Positions 16,761 to 24,012 of a stretch of 41,140 bases of DNA are shown piece after piece (the first letter of the stretch is position 1; each line of letters begins with the position of its first letter). The position numbers were made by a program, and so were the translations under genes. Origin of the DNA: Myxococcota bacterium. GTDB taxonomy: Bacteria; Myxococcota_A; UBA796; JAFGLY01. Location of the stretch: the NCBI GenBank assembly GCA_024276675.1, contig JAJRWT010000101.1:1-41140 (forward strand). Reading direction: 5' to 3'. The notes under the pieces are model-generated. The model was not told where the DNA came from. It did not search any database and was given only the letters and a program-made list of their open reading frames with translations.

Positions 16761-17312
16761 ATGTCCAGGAACCTGCTCTTCAGCGTTTTCACTGCAACGG
16801 CCATCACCGGCCTGGCTATCGGTTGCGCGACTCCGGCATCCCAGGATCTGAGCGATGCCGAGTACGTGGCGCTGGACGCCGCCATCATGGCGCTCGACCC
16901 GGTACGTGCCGAGCTGCCCATCGCCGACCAGGACCTGTTCGACCTGGGAGTCGAATACGTGAGCATTTCGCGGGACTACATGGGTTGCGAGGTTGAAGGC
17001 GTGATCTCCGGCGTGTGGTACGACGAGGGCATTGCCCCCGTCTTCGAGGGCTCCTGGTTCGAGCTGGGTACGGGCGACCTGGGTGGGACGGTGGAAGGTC
17101 TCTACGGCGACGGTGAGTTCGAGGGAGACGTTTCTGGTCCATCCCTGGACGGCAGCATGATGGGCTACTACGACGGCGGTGATTTCGTGGGCCAGTGGGA
17201 CGTGGTGAACGATGACGGCACCAGCTCCCAGGGCGAGCTGGCGGGCCACTACGAACGCAGGAACTCCCTGGGTGGCTACTTCTTCGGACTGTGGGGCCAC
17301 TGCTACAGGTAG
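16761..17312 (+). CDS. Small lipoprotein with glycine-rich repeats, function unknown
   Basis: A 183-residue protein with a signal peptide ending LAIGC (C22, probable lipidation site; Ala at -3 is less common). The second half repeats a GxW...GxxxGxY pattern (EGVISGVWYDEG, GTVEGLYGDGEFEGD, GSMMGYYDGGDFVGQW, GELAGHYERRNSLGGYF), which suggests stacked beta-hairpins. Two cysteines (C76 near DYMGCEVEG and the penultimate GHCYR) could form a disulfide. GGAG lies before the ATG. I do not recognise a named family. It is transcribed divergently from the ceramidase-like gene. Confidence 0.75.
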   Translation: MSRNLLFSVFTATAITGLAIGCATPASQDLSDAEYVALDAAIMALDPVRAELPIADQDLFDLGVEYVSISRDYMGCEVEGVISGVWYDEGIAPVFEGSWFELGTGDLGGTVEGLYGDGEFEGDVSGPSLDGSMMGYYDGGDFVGQWDVVNDDGTSSQGELAGHYERRNSLGGYFFGLWGHCYR

Positions 17313-17382
17313 TGGGAAACGTGGCACCGGTCTACTGGTCGGGCCCGCTGCCGATGCTCTGGGTCTCCGACAGCCTCTTTCT

Positions 17383-17397
17383 CTTTCCCGACGGCTC
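17383..17397 (-). repeat. 15-bp dispersed motif (minus-strand copy)
   Basis: The sequence CTTTCCCGACGGCTC is the reverse complement of a 15-mer also found at 28849-28863 and 34264-34278. All three copies are non-coding. The function is unknown. Confidence 0.7.
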
Positions 17398-17438
17398 ATA
17401 GTGTGAGAACGACGATGCCTGACACGGGCTCCTGGAGT

Positions 17439-17455
17439 GCGGGCGTCTCGCCCGC
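17439..17455. repeat. GC-rich hairpin upstream of the barrel-protein gene
   Basis: GCGGGCG, a TCT loop and CGCCCGC form a perfect 7-bp stem. It lies 40 bp before the next start codon. No T-run follows, so termination of the upstream gene is possible but unproven. Confidence 0.5.
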
Positions 17456-17494
17456 CAGCGGTGCTGGTGGGTTGTTGGGGTATATACTCCTGGA

Positions 17495-19048
17495 ATGCTT
17501 TTCCTGCTTTTCATGGTTCACCTGCTGAACGCAGCTCCGGGCCCGATCCTGTGGGAGCTGGAGTCCAGCCTGGAGCTGGGCTGGCTGGAGTATGACTCCC
17601 TCTGGGGCGGTGACCTGCTGATGGGAGGCTTCGACCTCTCCTCTCCGCCCTACCTGCCCGACAGGCTCATGCTGGTGCCCCAGGTGCGTTTCACCCTTCG
17701 GCCAGGTGAGAAGCACCGTTTCCGCGTGGACCTCGATGGCCGGACCTTGCAGCGCTACACCAGCTTCGACGAGGAGCTGAACCTGGTCCATGGCCTGGCC
17801 TCCGACGGTGTTCCCGTTGAAGAAGCATGGAAGGAAAGGCTCTTCCTGGACGAGGCCTCGTGGCGCTACCGGCCGCGTGGTGATCCCTCGATGGACCTGC
17901 GCCTTGGAGTACTGCCGTTTTCCATTTCAGGGGGGCGCTTCCTTGCGGAGAGCTGGCCCGGCGCCTCGTTTCGCCTGGACGCCGGGCGCCTGGGCTGGAT
18001 TCCCCTGGCCCTGGAGGCCCGGGGCGCCACCACCGCCAGGGGCACGGTATTCTGCGCTTTGAGCCTGTTGCACGAGCCTTCGCTGTTTGAAGAGCTGGGA
18101 CTGGAGATCTCCTTCACCCGGGATTCCAATGGCGGAATCACGCCGTTGCTGGAAGAGGACCTGGGCATGCTCACCGAGCTGCTGTGGGACACATCATCCG
18201 GCTTCATGGATGCCCACGAAGCCTGGGTCATGTCAGGCCTGTACGACCTCTACGGCACTTCGGAGTACGGAGTGAGCCTGTTCTACGATGATCTCAAGAC
18301 CTTCCTGGATCTGGATGGCTCGGCTTCGTTGCTGCACAGCAGCCTGCTGGCCCGAAAGGTCCTGGGGCCCGTATTTGTGGACCTGGCCCTGGTACACGCC
18401 GGGGGGCACGCTGAAATCAAGGGTAACGAGATCCCCGATTCCGCCGTTCCCCAGGATCTGGGCGATGAGAACTGGGCAAGTGTGTCTCCCAGGGAGGCGT
18501 TTTCGCTGGATCTGAAGGTGAGCGGATGGGCCTGGGATCTGGCCATCTCCTCGCTGCGCTCCGGTGTCTGGCAATGGTTGGTGTTCTTCCAGGGAATGAG
18601 CGGCGACCCGGATCCCGTTGCCAAGGCCATCAACGGCGCCACCAGCACACTCTTTCTTGCCACGGATCAGCGCTTCCTGCGCACGGCTCTCTTTCCCGTG
18701 GACACTGCCAGCCGGACGGGAGCGTTCAGCAGCGCTCCGGGGCTGTCGGGCTTCGGCCTCATGACGCCGGGTCTCTCCTCTGTGTGGACCACCGACAAGT
18801 GCCACCTGGGTCTCCAGGTGGCGCTGCCCATGTCCACTTCGCCCTCGCCCCTGCAACAAGACTACGATGCCTGGATATATGGCCTGGAAGGTGACTTGAC
18901 CTTGTCACTTCAACCCTCCTCCAACTGGCTGATGTTCGTTGAATCCGGCATGTTGGCGCCGGGGGATTTCCTGGGGGATCCCACGACCCTGCCCATGGGC
19001 TGGCGGGTATATGCCGGCATGCAGTTTCTTGGGCAGATATCCCGGTGA
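17495..19048 (+). CDS. Probable outer-membrane beta-barrel protein, function unknown
   Basis: A 517-residue protein with a short signal peptide (MLFLLFMVHLLNAA) followed by a sequence rich in alternating polar/hydrophobic strands with many aromatic girdle residues and no long hydrophobic helix. Examples are RFTLRPGEKHRFRVDLDG, LEARGATTARGTVF and WRVYAGMQFLGQISR at the end. This fits an outer-membrane barrel, but the C-terminal residue is not the usual Phe/Trp. A TATACT at 17483-17488 resembles a -10 box but has no matching -35 and lies very near the ATG. The sigma-factor operon starts 63 bp downstream on the same strand, so co-transcription is possible. Confidence 0.65.
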   Translation: MLFLLFMVHLLNAAPGPILWELESSLELGWLEYDSLWGGDLLMGGFDLSSPPYLPDRLMLVPQVRFTLRPGEKHRFRVDLDGRTLQRYTSFDEELNLVHGLASDGVPVEEAWKERLFLDEASWRYRPRGDPSMDLRLGVLPFSISGGRFLAESWPGASFRLDAGRLGWIPLALEARGATTARGTVFCALSLLHEPSLFEELGLEISFTRDSNGGITPLLEEDLGMLTELLWDTSSGFMDAHEAWVMSGLYDLYGTSEYGVSLFYDDLKTFLDLDGSASLLHSSLLARKVLGPVFVDLALVHAGGHAEIKGNEIPDSAVPQDLGDENWASVSPREAFSLDLKVSGWAWDLAISSLRSGVWQWLVFFQGMSGDPDPVAKAINGATSTLFLATDQRFLRTALFPVDTASRTGAFSSAPGLSGFGLMTPGLSSVWTTDKCHLGLQVALPMSTSPSPLQQDYDAWIYGLEGDLTLSLQPSSNWLMFVESGMLAPGDFLGDPTTLPMGWRVYAGMQFLGQISR

Positions 19049-19100
19049 TGCGTAACTTCTGCCGAACCTGCCTGTTTGTATCCGTGGATCGCCACTTTCG

Positions 19101-19106
19101 GGAGGG
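19101..19106 (+). promoter_or_regulatory. Shine-Dalgarno site supporting a TTG start
   Basis: GGAGGG lies 5 nt before the TTG at 19112. The alternative in-frame TTG at 19076 and GTG at 19118 lack such spacing. Confidence 0.6.
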
Positions 19107-19111
19107 TTGAC

Positions 19112-19720
19112 TTGCCCGTGGACTCTTCGGGAAAAGGCTTCAGGGACCAGGAGCAGGAACTCATGCTGCGTTTTCAACGCGGAGAAGATGCCGCCTTCGA
19201 TGAACTCTACCAGCGCATCCGGCAGATGGTGTTCAGGTACGCCTTCAGGATGCTCTCTGATCGCGGCTCCGCGGAAGAGGCCACCCAGGAGATCCTGCTC
19301 AAGGTCTACCGGGCGCGAAAGACCTATCGTCCCCAGGCACGCTTCAGGACCTGGCTTTTCCGCATCGCCACCAACCACTGCATCAACGAGCGTCAGAAGG
19401 CCTGGCGCAAGCGTGAGCTGGGTACCGAGTCGGGCACGGCGGGCCTGGACCTGCCCGCCCGGCCCGCCTCCGATCCCGCGGCCATCTACGAGGGCACGGA
19501 CGCCGCCCGCAGCATCCAACTGGCCCTGGACGCCCTTCCACAACGTCAGCGAGCCGCCGTGCTGTTGGCTCGTTACGAAGGTTGCAGCATGCGCGAAGTG
19601 GCCCAGGCCCTGGATCTTCCCAGCACCGGGGCGGCGAAACTCCTGCTGCATCGCGCCAGGGCCAGGCTCACACTCTCGCTTTCCCACCTGCTCACGCAAC
19701 CAGCGATGGAGGCAAGATGA
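19112..19720 (+). CDS. ECF-type RNA polymerase sigma factor
   Basis: A 202-residue sigma-70 family protein with only regions 2 and 4. Region 2 covers about residues 15-95 (FQRGEDAAFDELYQRI, GSAEEATQEILLKVYRA, FRTWLFRIATNHCINE). Region 4 covers about 135-190 (ALDALPQRQRAAVLLARYEG, SMREVAQALDLPSTGAAKLL). It should direct RNA polymerase to a specific regulon. The TTG start at 19112 is chosen on ribosome-site spacing. Its stop overlaps the ATG of a membrane protein gene (ATGA), the usual layout of a sigma factor and its anti-sigma partner. Similar operons with DUF3619 and DUF3106 genes occur in Proteobacteria. The regulon is unknown. Confidence 0.9.
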   Translation: MPVDSSGKGFRDQEQELMLRFQRGEDAAFDELYQRIRQMVFRYAFRMLSDRGSAEEATQEILLKVYRARKTYRPQARFRTWLFRIATNHCINERQKAWRKRELGTESGTAGLDLPARPASDPAAIYEGTDAARSIQLALDALPQRQRAAVLLARYEGCSMREVAQALDLPSTGAAKLLLHRARARLTLSLSHLLTQPAMEAR

Positions 19721-20061
19721 GCACCAACCCGGAACAAGACCCGCGGGAGGTACTGGGGGATCCCATCTGGGACACCCTGGGGCAGTACGCGGAACCTGTT
19801 CTTTCAGAAGACTTCGATGATCGCTTCAGAACTCGCATGGAGACCCCCAACCCTGCTCCGCGTGGCAGGTGGCCCTGGCAGGTGGCGGGCGCCGCTGTTG
19901 CAGCCGTGGCCCTGGCAGCGGGGCTGAGCCTGACGGTTCTTCAGCCGGCGGAGCCCGCGGGGGATGACCTGGATCTCTACGCCAACCTGGATGTCATCGA
20001 AAACCTGGACCTTCTCCAGAACATGGACCTGCTCCTGGCCTGGAACGGGGAGCAGCCCTGA
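19717..20061 (+). CDS. Single-pass membrane protein, candidate anti-sigma factor
   Basis: A 114-residue protein with a cytoplasmic N-terminal half (1-53, including SEDFDDRFRTRM), one membrane helix (about 55-76, rich in Ala/Val) and a short periplasmic tail. The tail carries NLDVIENLDLLQNMDLLLAW (90-109). The overlap with the sigma-factor stop (ATGA) and a GGAGG site before the ATG indicate coupled translation. Position and topology suggest it holds the sigma factor at the membrane. No ZAS-type zinc motif is present, so the family link is by context (DUF3619-like), not by a recognised domain. The tail motif recurs in the next gene product. Confidence 0.72.
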   Translation: MSTNPEQDPREVLGDPIWDTLGQYAEPVLSEDFDDRFRTRMETPNPAPRGRWPWQVAGAAVAAVALAAGLSLTVLQPAEPAGDDLDLYANLDVIENLDLLQNMDLLLAWNGEQP

Positions 20062-20378
20062 TGTTTCTCAACTGCCTGGTGATGGCCATGCTTGCCTGGG
20101 CCGAACCTTCGGCGGTCCAGGCGGAATCCGATGGTCCGGTGCTGGACGACAGGAATCCACGCGATGCGCCCGGGGATACCGTCACGCCTCCTGAAGTCCC
20201 GTCCGTCACGCACGAGCCCCTCGTGCCGCTGCAGTCCCCCGAGGACGCCCCACTCCGTCCACTGGAGCCCCTGGAACAGGCAGCCATCGAAAACATCGAC
20301 ATCCTGGAAAACCTTGATCTTCTCATGAACATGGAGATCGCGCAGTACCTGGATCTCCTCTACCTGGAAGAGGACTGA
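20061..20378 (+). CDS. Small exported protein sharing the ENLDLL motif
   Basis: A 105-residue protein with a probable signal peptide (hydrophobic 1-13, cleavage near AWA or VQA), a proline-rich middle and a C-terminal segment IENIDILENLDLLMNMEIAQ. This matches the periplasmic tail of the preceding membrane protein (VIENLDLLQNMDLL). The gene begins at an ATG overlapping the previous stop (TGATG). The shared amphipathic leucine/acidic motif suggests the two tails either bind each other or bind the same partner. The function is not known; a role in controlling the anti-sigma factor is an inference. Confidence 0.7.
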   Translation: MFLNCLVMAMLAWAEPSAVQAESDGPVLDDRNPRDAPGDTVTPPEVPSVTHEPLVPLQSPEDAPLRPLEPLEQAAIENIDILENLDLLMNMEIAQYLDLLYLEED

Positions 20379-20382
20379 GACC

Positions 20383-20907
20383 ATGTCCCGTCCAACCATC
20401 TTGTTCTTCTTGCTATCGTCCCTCGTCATCCTGCCCGTTGGCCGGGCAATCGCCCAGGACGCCTCGTCCGAAACCGTATCCCAGCAGGTACAGGATCCCG
20501 GCGAACCCACTCCCGCGCAGCGTTGGGCCGACCTGAGTCCCCAGGAACAGAGTGCCCTGCTGCGTGCGCAACAGAGGTTCCAGTCGCTTTCCGCGGATCA
20601 GCAGCAGCAGATCCGCAGCAACCTCACCAGGTTCCAGGACATGGAGCCAGCCGAGCAGGCGCTCGTTCGCCAGAACCTGGAGCGTTTCCAGCAACTGAGT
20701 TCGGCGCGACAGGCCCTTCTGCGGAGGGCCTACCTCCGTTGGCAAAAACTGGCTCCCGCCGAGCAGGCCAGGATCAAGAGGAACTACGAGATCCTGAAGA
20801 AGATGAGCCCCGAGGAACGGGAAGTCCTGCTGGGTCGCCTGCGTGCCTGGAACAACCTTTCTCCTGCCCAACAGGAATACCTGCGCAGCAAGCTGCGCTC
20901 ACATTGA
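20383..20907 (+). CDS. Exported DUF3106-family protein
   Basis: A 174-residue protein with a signal peptide (1-24, RAIA) and then six or so degenerate 20-residue units of the form RWxxLSPxEQxxLLxRxxxFQxLs, such as RWADLSPQEQSALL, RFQSLSADQQQQI, RFQDMEPAEQALV and AWNNLSPAQQEYL. The pattern is typical of DUF3106, predicted to be all-helical and periplasmic. It is the last gene of the sigma-factor operon, 4 nt after the previous stop. DUF3106 genes accompany sigma/anti-sigma pairs in other Proteobacteria. The arrangement resembles periplasmic helical sensors such as CpxP-like proteins, but that is analogy only. Confidence 0.8.
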   Translation: MSRPTILFFLLSSLVILPVGRAIAQDASSETVSQQVQDPGEPTPAQRWADLSPQEQSALLRAQQRFQSLSADQQQQIRSNLTRFQDMEPAEQALVRQNLERFQQLSSARQALLRRAYLRWQKLAPAEQARIKRNYEILKKMSPEEREVLLGRLRAWNNLSPAQQEYLRSKLRSH

Positions 20908-20957
20908 AGATCCTGGATTTGTTTTTCCTGGCTGCGCTTGTGGGCGAAATCCCGCGT

Positions 20958-22637
20958 TCAACCGCCCTGGCCGAAAACCACGTAGGCCATTCCGGCGCCG
21001 GCGTCGGAGCGATAGGTGCCCGGGGCTCCCAGGACCAGGTCGTCGAGACCGTCGCCGTCCAGGTCGGCTCCGCCGGCCACCGATGAACCCACCTGGGCGC
21101 TGTATACCACTCCCTGGAAAAGCACATCTCCCCGCTCGGAGAAGGTTTCCAGTTGCTGCACGGCGTCAAGGTCGGGTTCGTAGACCACGTAGGCACCGCC
21201 CTCGGCATACAGGCCCGCGCCAGAATATCCAGGAGAAAAGCCGGGTATGCCCAGCAGCAGGTCAGGGTGCCCATCTTGATCGAAGTCACCCGCGGAGTCG
21301 ACCGCGGCACCCACCCAGTTGTACTCGCTGTCGCCCAGTATTGCACCGTCGGCTTCAGACAGGACGTGGCTGCCTTCCAGAGAGCCATCCAGGAAGTACA
21401 CCGCGCCGGCTTCGTCTTGTATGGAGCTTTCGTAGACCGACGAGATGATCATTTCGGCGTTGCCGTCCGAATCCATGTCCGGCAGCATGGCCACCTGGGT
21501 GCCCACCAGCCCGTCCTCCTCTTCGCCGAACCACTGGGAATCGGAGTGGTTGAGAAGCCAGAGCACGCCTTCATGCACGGAACCGTAGACCAGGTAGGCG
21601 CCGCCGGCGTCGCGGATGTCGTCGTTGTACAGGTAGGGGATACCTATCAACATGTCGGCGTAGCCGTCGCCGTTCACGTCCTGCCCGGAAGCCAGGGACC
21701 AGCCCCCCCAGGCGCTCTGCGGGGCGTCCAGCAGAAGGCTCAGGGTGGCGTTCACGGCATTGTATTCCCCACGGGTTTCACCATCGAACAAAAACACCGC
21801 CCCGTGGTGGGTGCCGCCGCCGTCCGGAGTGTAGTTGAAGGCGCTCACGGCCAGGTCGTCGGTGCCGTTGCCGTTGAGATCCGCCGTGGCCACCACCCTG
21901 GTACCCATGGCGTCGCACAGGGTGTCGCCGTGCATGATCAAGTCGGCATCATCCAGGTCCACATCACCACTCACCGGTCCCAGCAAGGCATAGGCGGTGC
22001 CGGTGAGTTCCTTGTTGCAGGTGTCGGATTCGATGCCCGGAGCGCCAATGACGATGTCTGCCACTCCATCGGCGTTCAGGTCGCCAGCACCGGAGACCGA
22101 GTAGCCCGCGGCTCCTCCTGACACCGAAGCTCCCATTCGGGCTCCGCTGGATGCGGAGAGGGTTTCGTCGGCGGTGATGGGGCCGTTCACAAGGTAGACA
22201 TAGCCCCCGCGCTCCGCGGCACCCACGGAGGCGTTGGGGGCGCCGATGAGAATATCCGGCAGGCCGTCGCCGCTGGCATCGCCGGGCAAGGCAACGGCAA
22301 AGCCAGCCTGGTCCGAGGCCTCGCCCGTGAGAACGGCGGTCTGCAGGTCGTCCAGGGAGAATTCACCACGGAGTTCGCAGCCCGCCGAATCACCGCTGCA
22401 ATCGTTGTCTATTCCGTCGTTGCAGATTTCTTCTGCTTCGGGATGCACGCTGGGATCGGAGTCATCGCAATCGACGGTGTCGGGATAACCGTCCATGTCG
22501 GCATCCACGTAGCCCGTGTCTTTCGTGGAATTGATGACGTTGTTGGAGCCGCCACCACAGGCCAGCATCGGTAGTAAAACACCGGCTTGGCAAGCATGAC
22601 GAGCATATCTGAGGATGATGTCGCTGCCGTGGTTCAT
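20958..22637 (-). CDS. FG-GAP repeat lipoprotein with MopE-like acidic motif
   Basis: A 559-residue lipoprotein (LLPMLAC followed by a Gly/Ser/Asn linker). Residues 40-85 carry a MopE-type putative metal-binding motif (DADMDGYPDTVDCDDSD, IDNDCSGD). The rest is a run of about seven FG-GAP/integrin-alpha-like repeats with calcium-loop signatures (DASGDGLPDILIGAP, DLNADGVADIVIGAP, DVNGDGYADMLIGIP, DFDQDGHPDLLLGIP, DLDGDGLDDLVLGAP), giving a seven-bladed propeller. It is probably on the cell surface, in adhesion or binding. The start at 22637 has GGAGG 5 nt upstream and is preferred over an ATG 12 nt further upstream. It is convergent with the DUF3106 gene. Confidence 0.85.
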   Translation of the reverse strand: MNHGSDIILRYARHACQAGVLLPMLACGGGSNNVINSTKDTGYVDADMDGYPDTVDCDDSDPSVHPEAEEICNDGIDNDCSGDSAGCELRGEFSLDDLQTAVLTGEASDQAGFAVALPGDASGDGLPDILIGAPNASVGAAERGGYVYLVNGPITADETLSASSGARMGASVSGGAAGYSVSGAGDLNADGVADIVIGAPGIESDTCNKELTGTAYALLGPVSGDVDLDDADLIMHGDTLCDAMGTRVVATADLNGNGTDDLAVSAFNYTPDGGGTHHGAVFLFDGETRGEYNAVNATLSLLLDAPQSAWGGWSLASGQDVNGDGYADMLIGIPYLYNDDIRDAGGAYLVYGSVHEGVLWLLNHSDSQWFGEEEDGLVGTQVAMLPDMDSDGNAEMIISSVYESSIQDEAGAVYFLDGSLEGSHVLSEADGAILGDSEYNWVGAAVDSAGDFDQDGHPDLLLGIPGFSPGYSGAGLYAEGGAYVVYEPDLDAVQQLETFSERGDVLFQGVVYSAQVGSSVAGGADLDGDGLDDLVLGAPGTYRSDAGAGMAYVVFGQGG

Positions 22638-22821
22638 GTCCACCTCCATGGTTGCCGACTGCGGGCATGGGTCCAGCTACAACGTATCATCCCTGATCCC
22701 TGGATGCCCCCCAACCGTCGCTGTGCTGCCGAGGCGCGGGGGGGCTCATTTCATCGTGTCCAACGGGGATCGTCGTGCTAAGATAGCCCTGGACGTGAAA
22801 ACGAGCCGCACGGGAAACAAG

Positions 22822-23298
22822 ATGCCCACAGCCAGACTGAGACCTTTCCGCCGGGCCTTCACCCTGGTGGAGCTGATGATCGTGGTAGCCATCATCGGGA
22901 TTCTGTCCACGATCGCCATACCGCAGCTTTCCGAGATGGTGCTCAAGGCCAGGCGAGCCGAAGCCTACACGAACCTTCGCGGCATTGCCACGTCCGAAAC
23001 CGCCTACGAAGCCGCCTTCGACACCTACGTGGCAGCCGCTTCCAATCCGGGCCCGCCTCTCGGCAAGACCCAGAAGGAGTGGGTTCGTGGTGAAGACGGA
23101 TGGACGGAGCTGGGCTGGGAACCGGACGGGCTGGTGCGATGCACCTACATTGTCAGTATTCTTTCGGGTGGGACCCAGTTCCGGGCCGATTCCTACTGCG
23201 ATGTAGACGACGACAACAGCTCGGCCATCATTCGCTACTACTCGGGCGAGGGGCTCGATGGGGGCTACTTCTACGACCTGTACCCGGATCGCTATTGA
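22822..23298 (+). CDS. Type IV prepilin-like protein
   Basis: A 158-residue protein with a class III signal: a basic 12-residue leader (MPTARLRPFRRA) and then FTLVELMIVVAIIGILSTIA. The residue before the predicted cleavage is alanine (A12) rather than glycine, which prepilin peptidase tolerates less often; the mature +5 glutamate is present (E17). The globular part has a cysteine pair (VRCTYIV, SYCDVDDDN) that could form a C-terminal disulfide loop. It may be a major pilin, minor pilin or pseudopilin. No pil or gsp assembly genes are in the window. Its 3' end overlaps the convergent gene by 7 bp. Confidence 0.85.
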   Translation: MPTARLRPFRRAFTLVELMIVVAIIGILSTIAIPQLSEMVLKARRAEAYTNLRGIATSETAYEAAFDTYVAAASNPGPPLGKTQKEWVRGEDGWTELGWEPDGLVRCTYIVSILSGGTQFRADSYCDVDDDNSSAIIRYYSGEGLDGGYFYDLYPDRY

Positions 23299-23747
23299 CC
23301 CGAAGAGCGGATCAAGTCAACTGCCAGGTCCAACGTCAGCGGGCACTCCACCACGGGAAGCCCCTGCGTATCCAGAATGGTCAGAGTTTCCGATGGAATG
23401 AACGGTAGCCTGGTGGCAAGGGCTTTGCAGCCTTCGATGGCGTCGTCGCTGTAGAGCAGACCGAGCCAGGAGGGATCGGCTTCGGCTACCCAGCCCCCGG
23501 ACACCTGTTGAAGAGTACGCAAGGGGATGACGCCGGAATATTCCGGTGCCTGGTTGGGGGGTTCATCCACGACGCTCGGGCCGGATGTCAGCCGCCTGAA
23601 CACGAGAAACACCAGCAGCAGCAGCAACAGGGCCGCCAAGAGCTTCCTGCCCGGCCCCGACGGAGGACGGCGCCTCGCACCCCGTTCCTTCACAAGGTCA
23701 CGTTCGATCTGCCTTTCGAGACGCCGACTGGAATCAGGACGGGGCAT
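23292..23747 (-). CDS. Small single-pass membrane protein, function unknown
   Basis: A 151-residue protein with an arginine-rich cytoplasmic N-terminus (1-34), one leucine-rich membrane helix (about 35-50) and a roughly 100-residue outer domain with a cysteine pair (EGCKALATRL, VVECPLTLD). I placed the start at the ATG at 23747; the frame is open further upstream, but that extension is not protein-like. No clear ribosome site is visible. It is convergent with and overlaps the prepilin gene. I recognise no family; the shared 3' ends do not imply a shared role. Confidence 0.55.
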   Translation of the reverse strand: MPRPDSSRRLERQIERDLVKERGARRRPPSGPGRKLLAALLLLLLVFLVFRRLTSGPSVVDEPPNQAPEYSGVIPLRTLQQVSGGWVAEADPSWLGLLYSDDAIEGCKALATRLPFIPSETLTILDTQGLPVVECPLTLDLAVDLIRSSGQ

Positions 23748-23944
23748 CTGAAACACTCGCTGCTGGAATTGGCGGGTCCGTGTAGTCGCGATGCGGGAGA
23801 CACGAAAGCACGGGATCCCCAGGTCAGAACCTGTGCAGCCTGGCGGGCTTTCCGGGATCTGCTGTCGACGGGTCGGTCGCAATGATGACAACGGACAGTG
23901 CCACCATGAAAAAAACTCTGTCAAGATGCAGTGATTCTCGTGCT

Positions 23945-23963
23945 AACATGTGCTTGACATGTT
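23945..23963. promoter_or_regulatory. Possible operator before the beta-helix lipoprotein gene
   Basis: AACATG and CATGTT form a perfect inverted repeat with a 7-bp spacer, 50 bp upstream of the start codon. A TTGACA hexamer overlaps it, but no matching -10 is clear. Confidence 0.3.
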
Positions 23964-24012
23964 CCGCCATGTTTGTCCGCGATCTGGCCTCCTCACTTTC
24001 AAGGACCACCAA

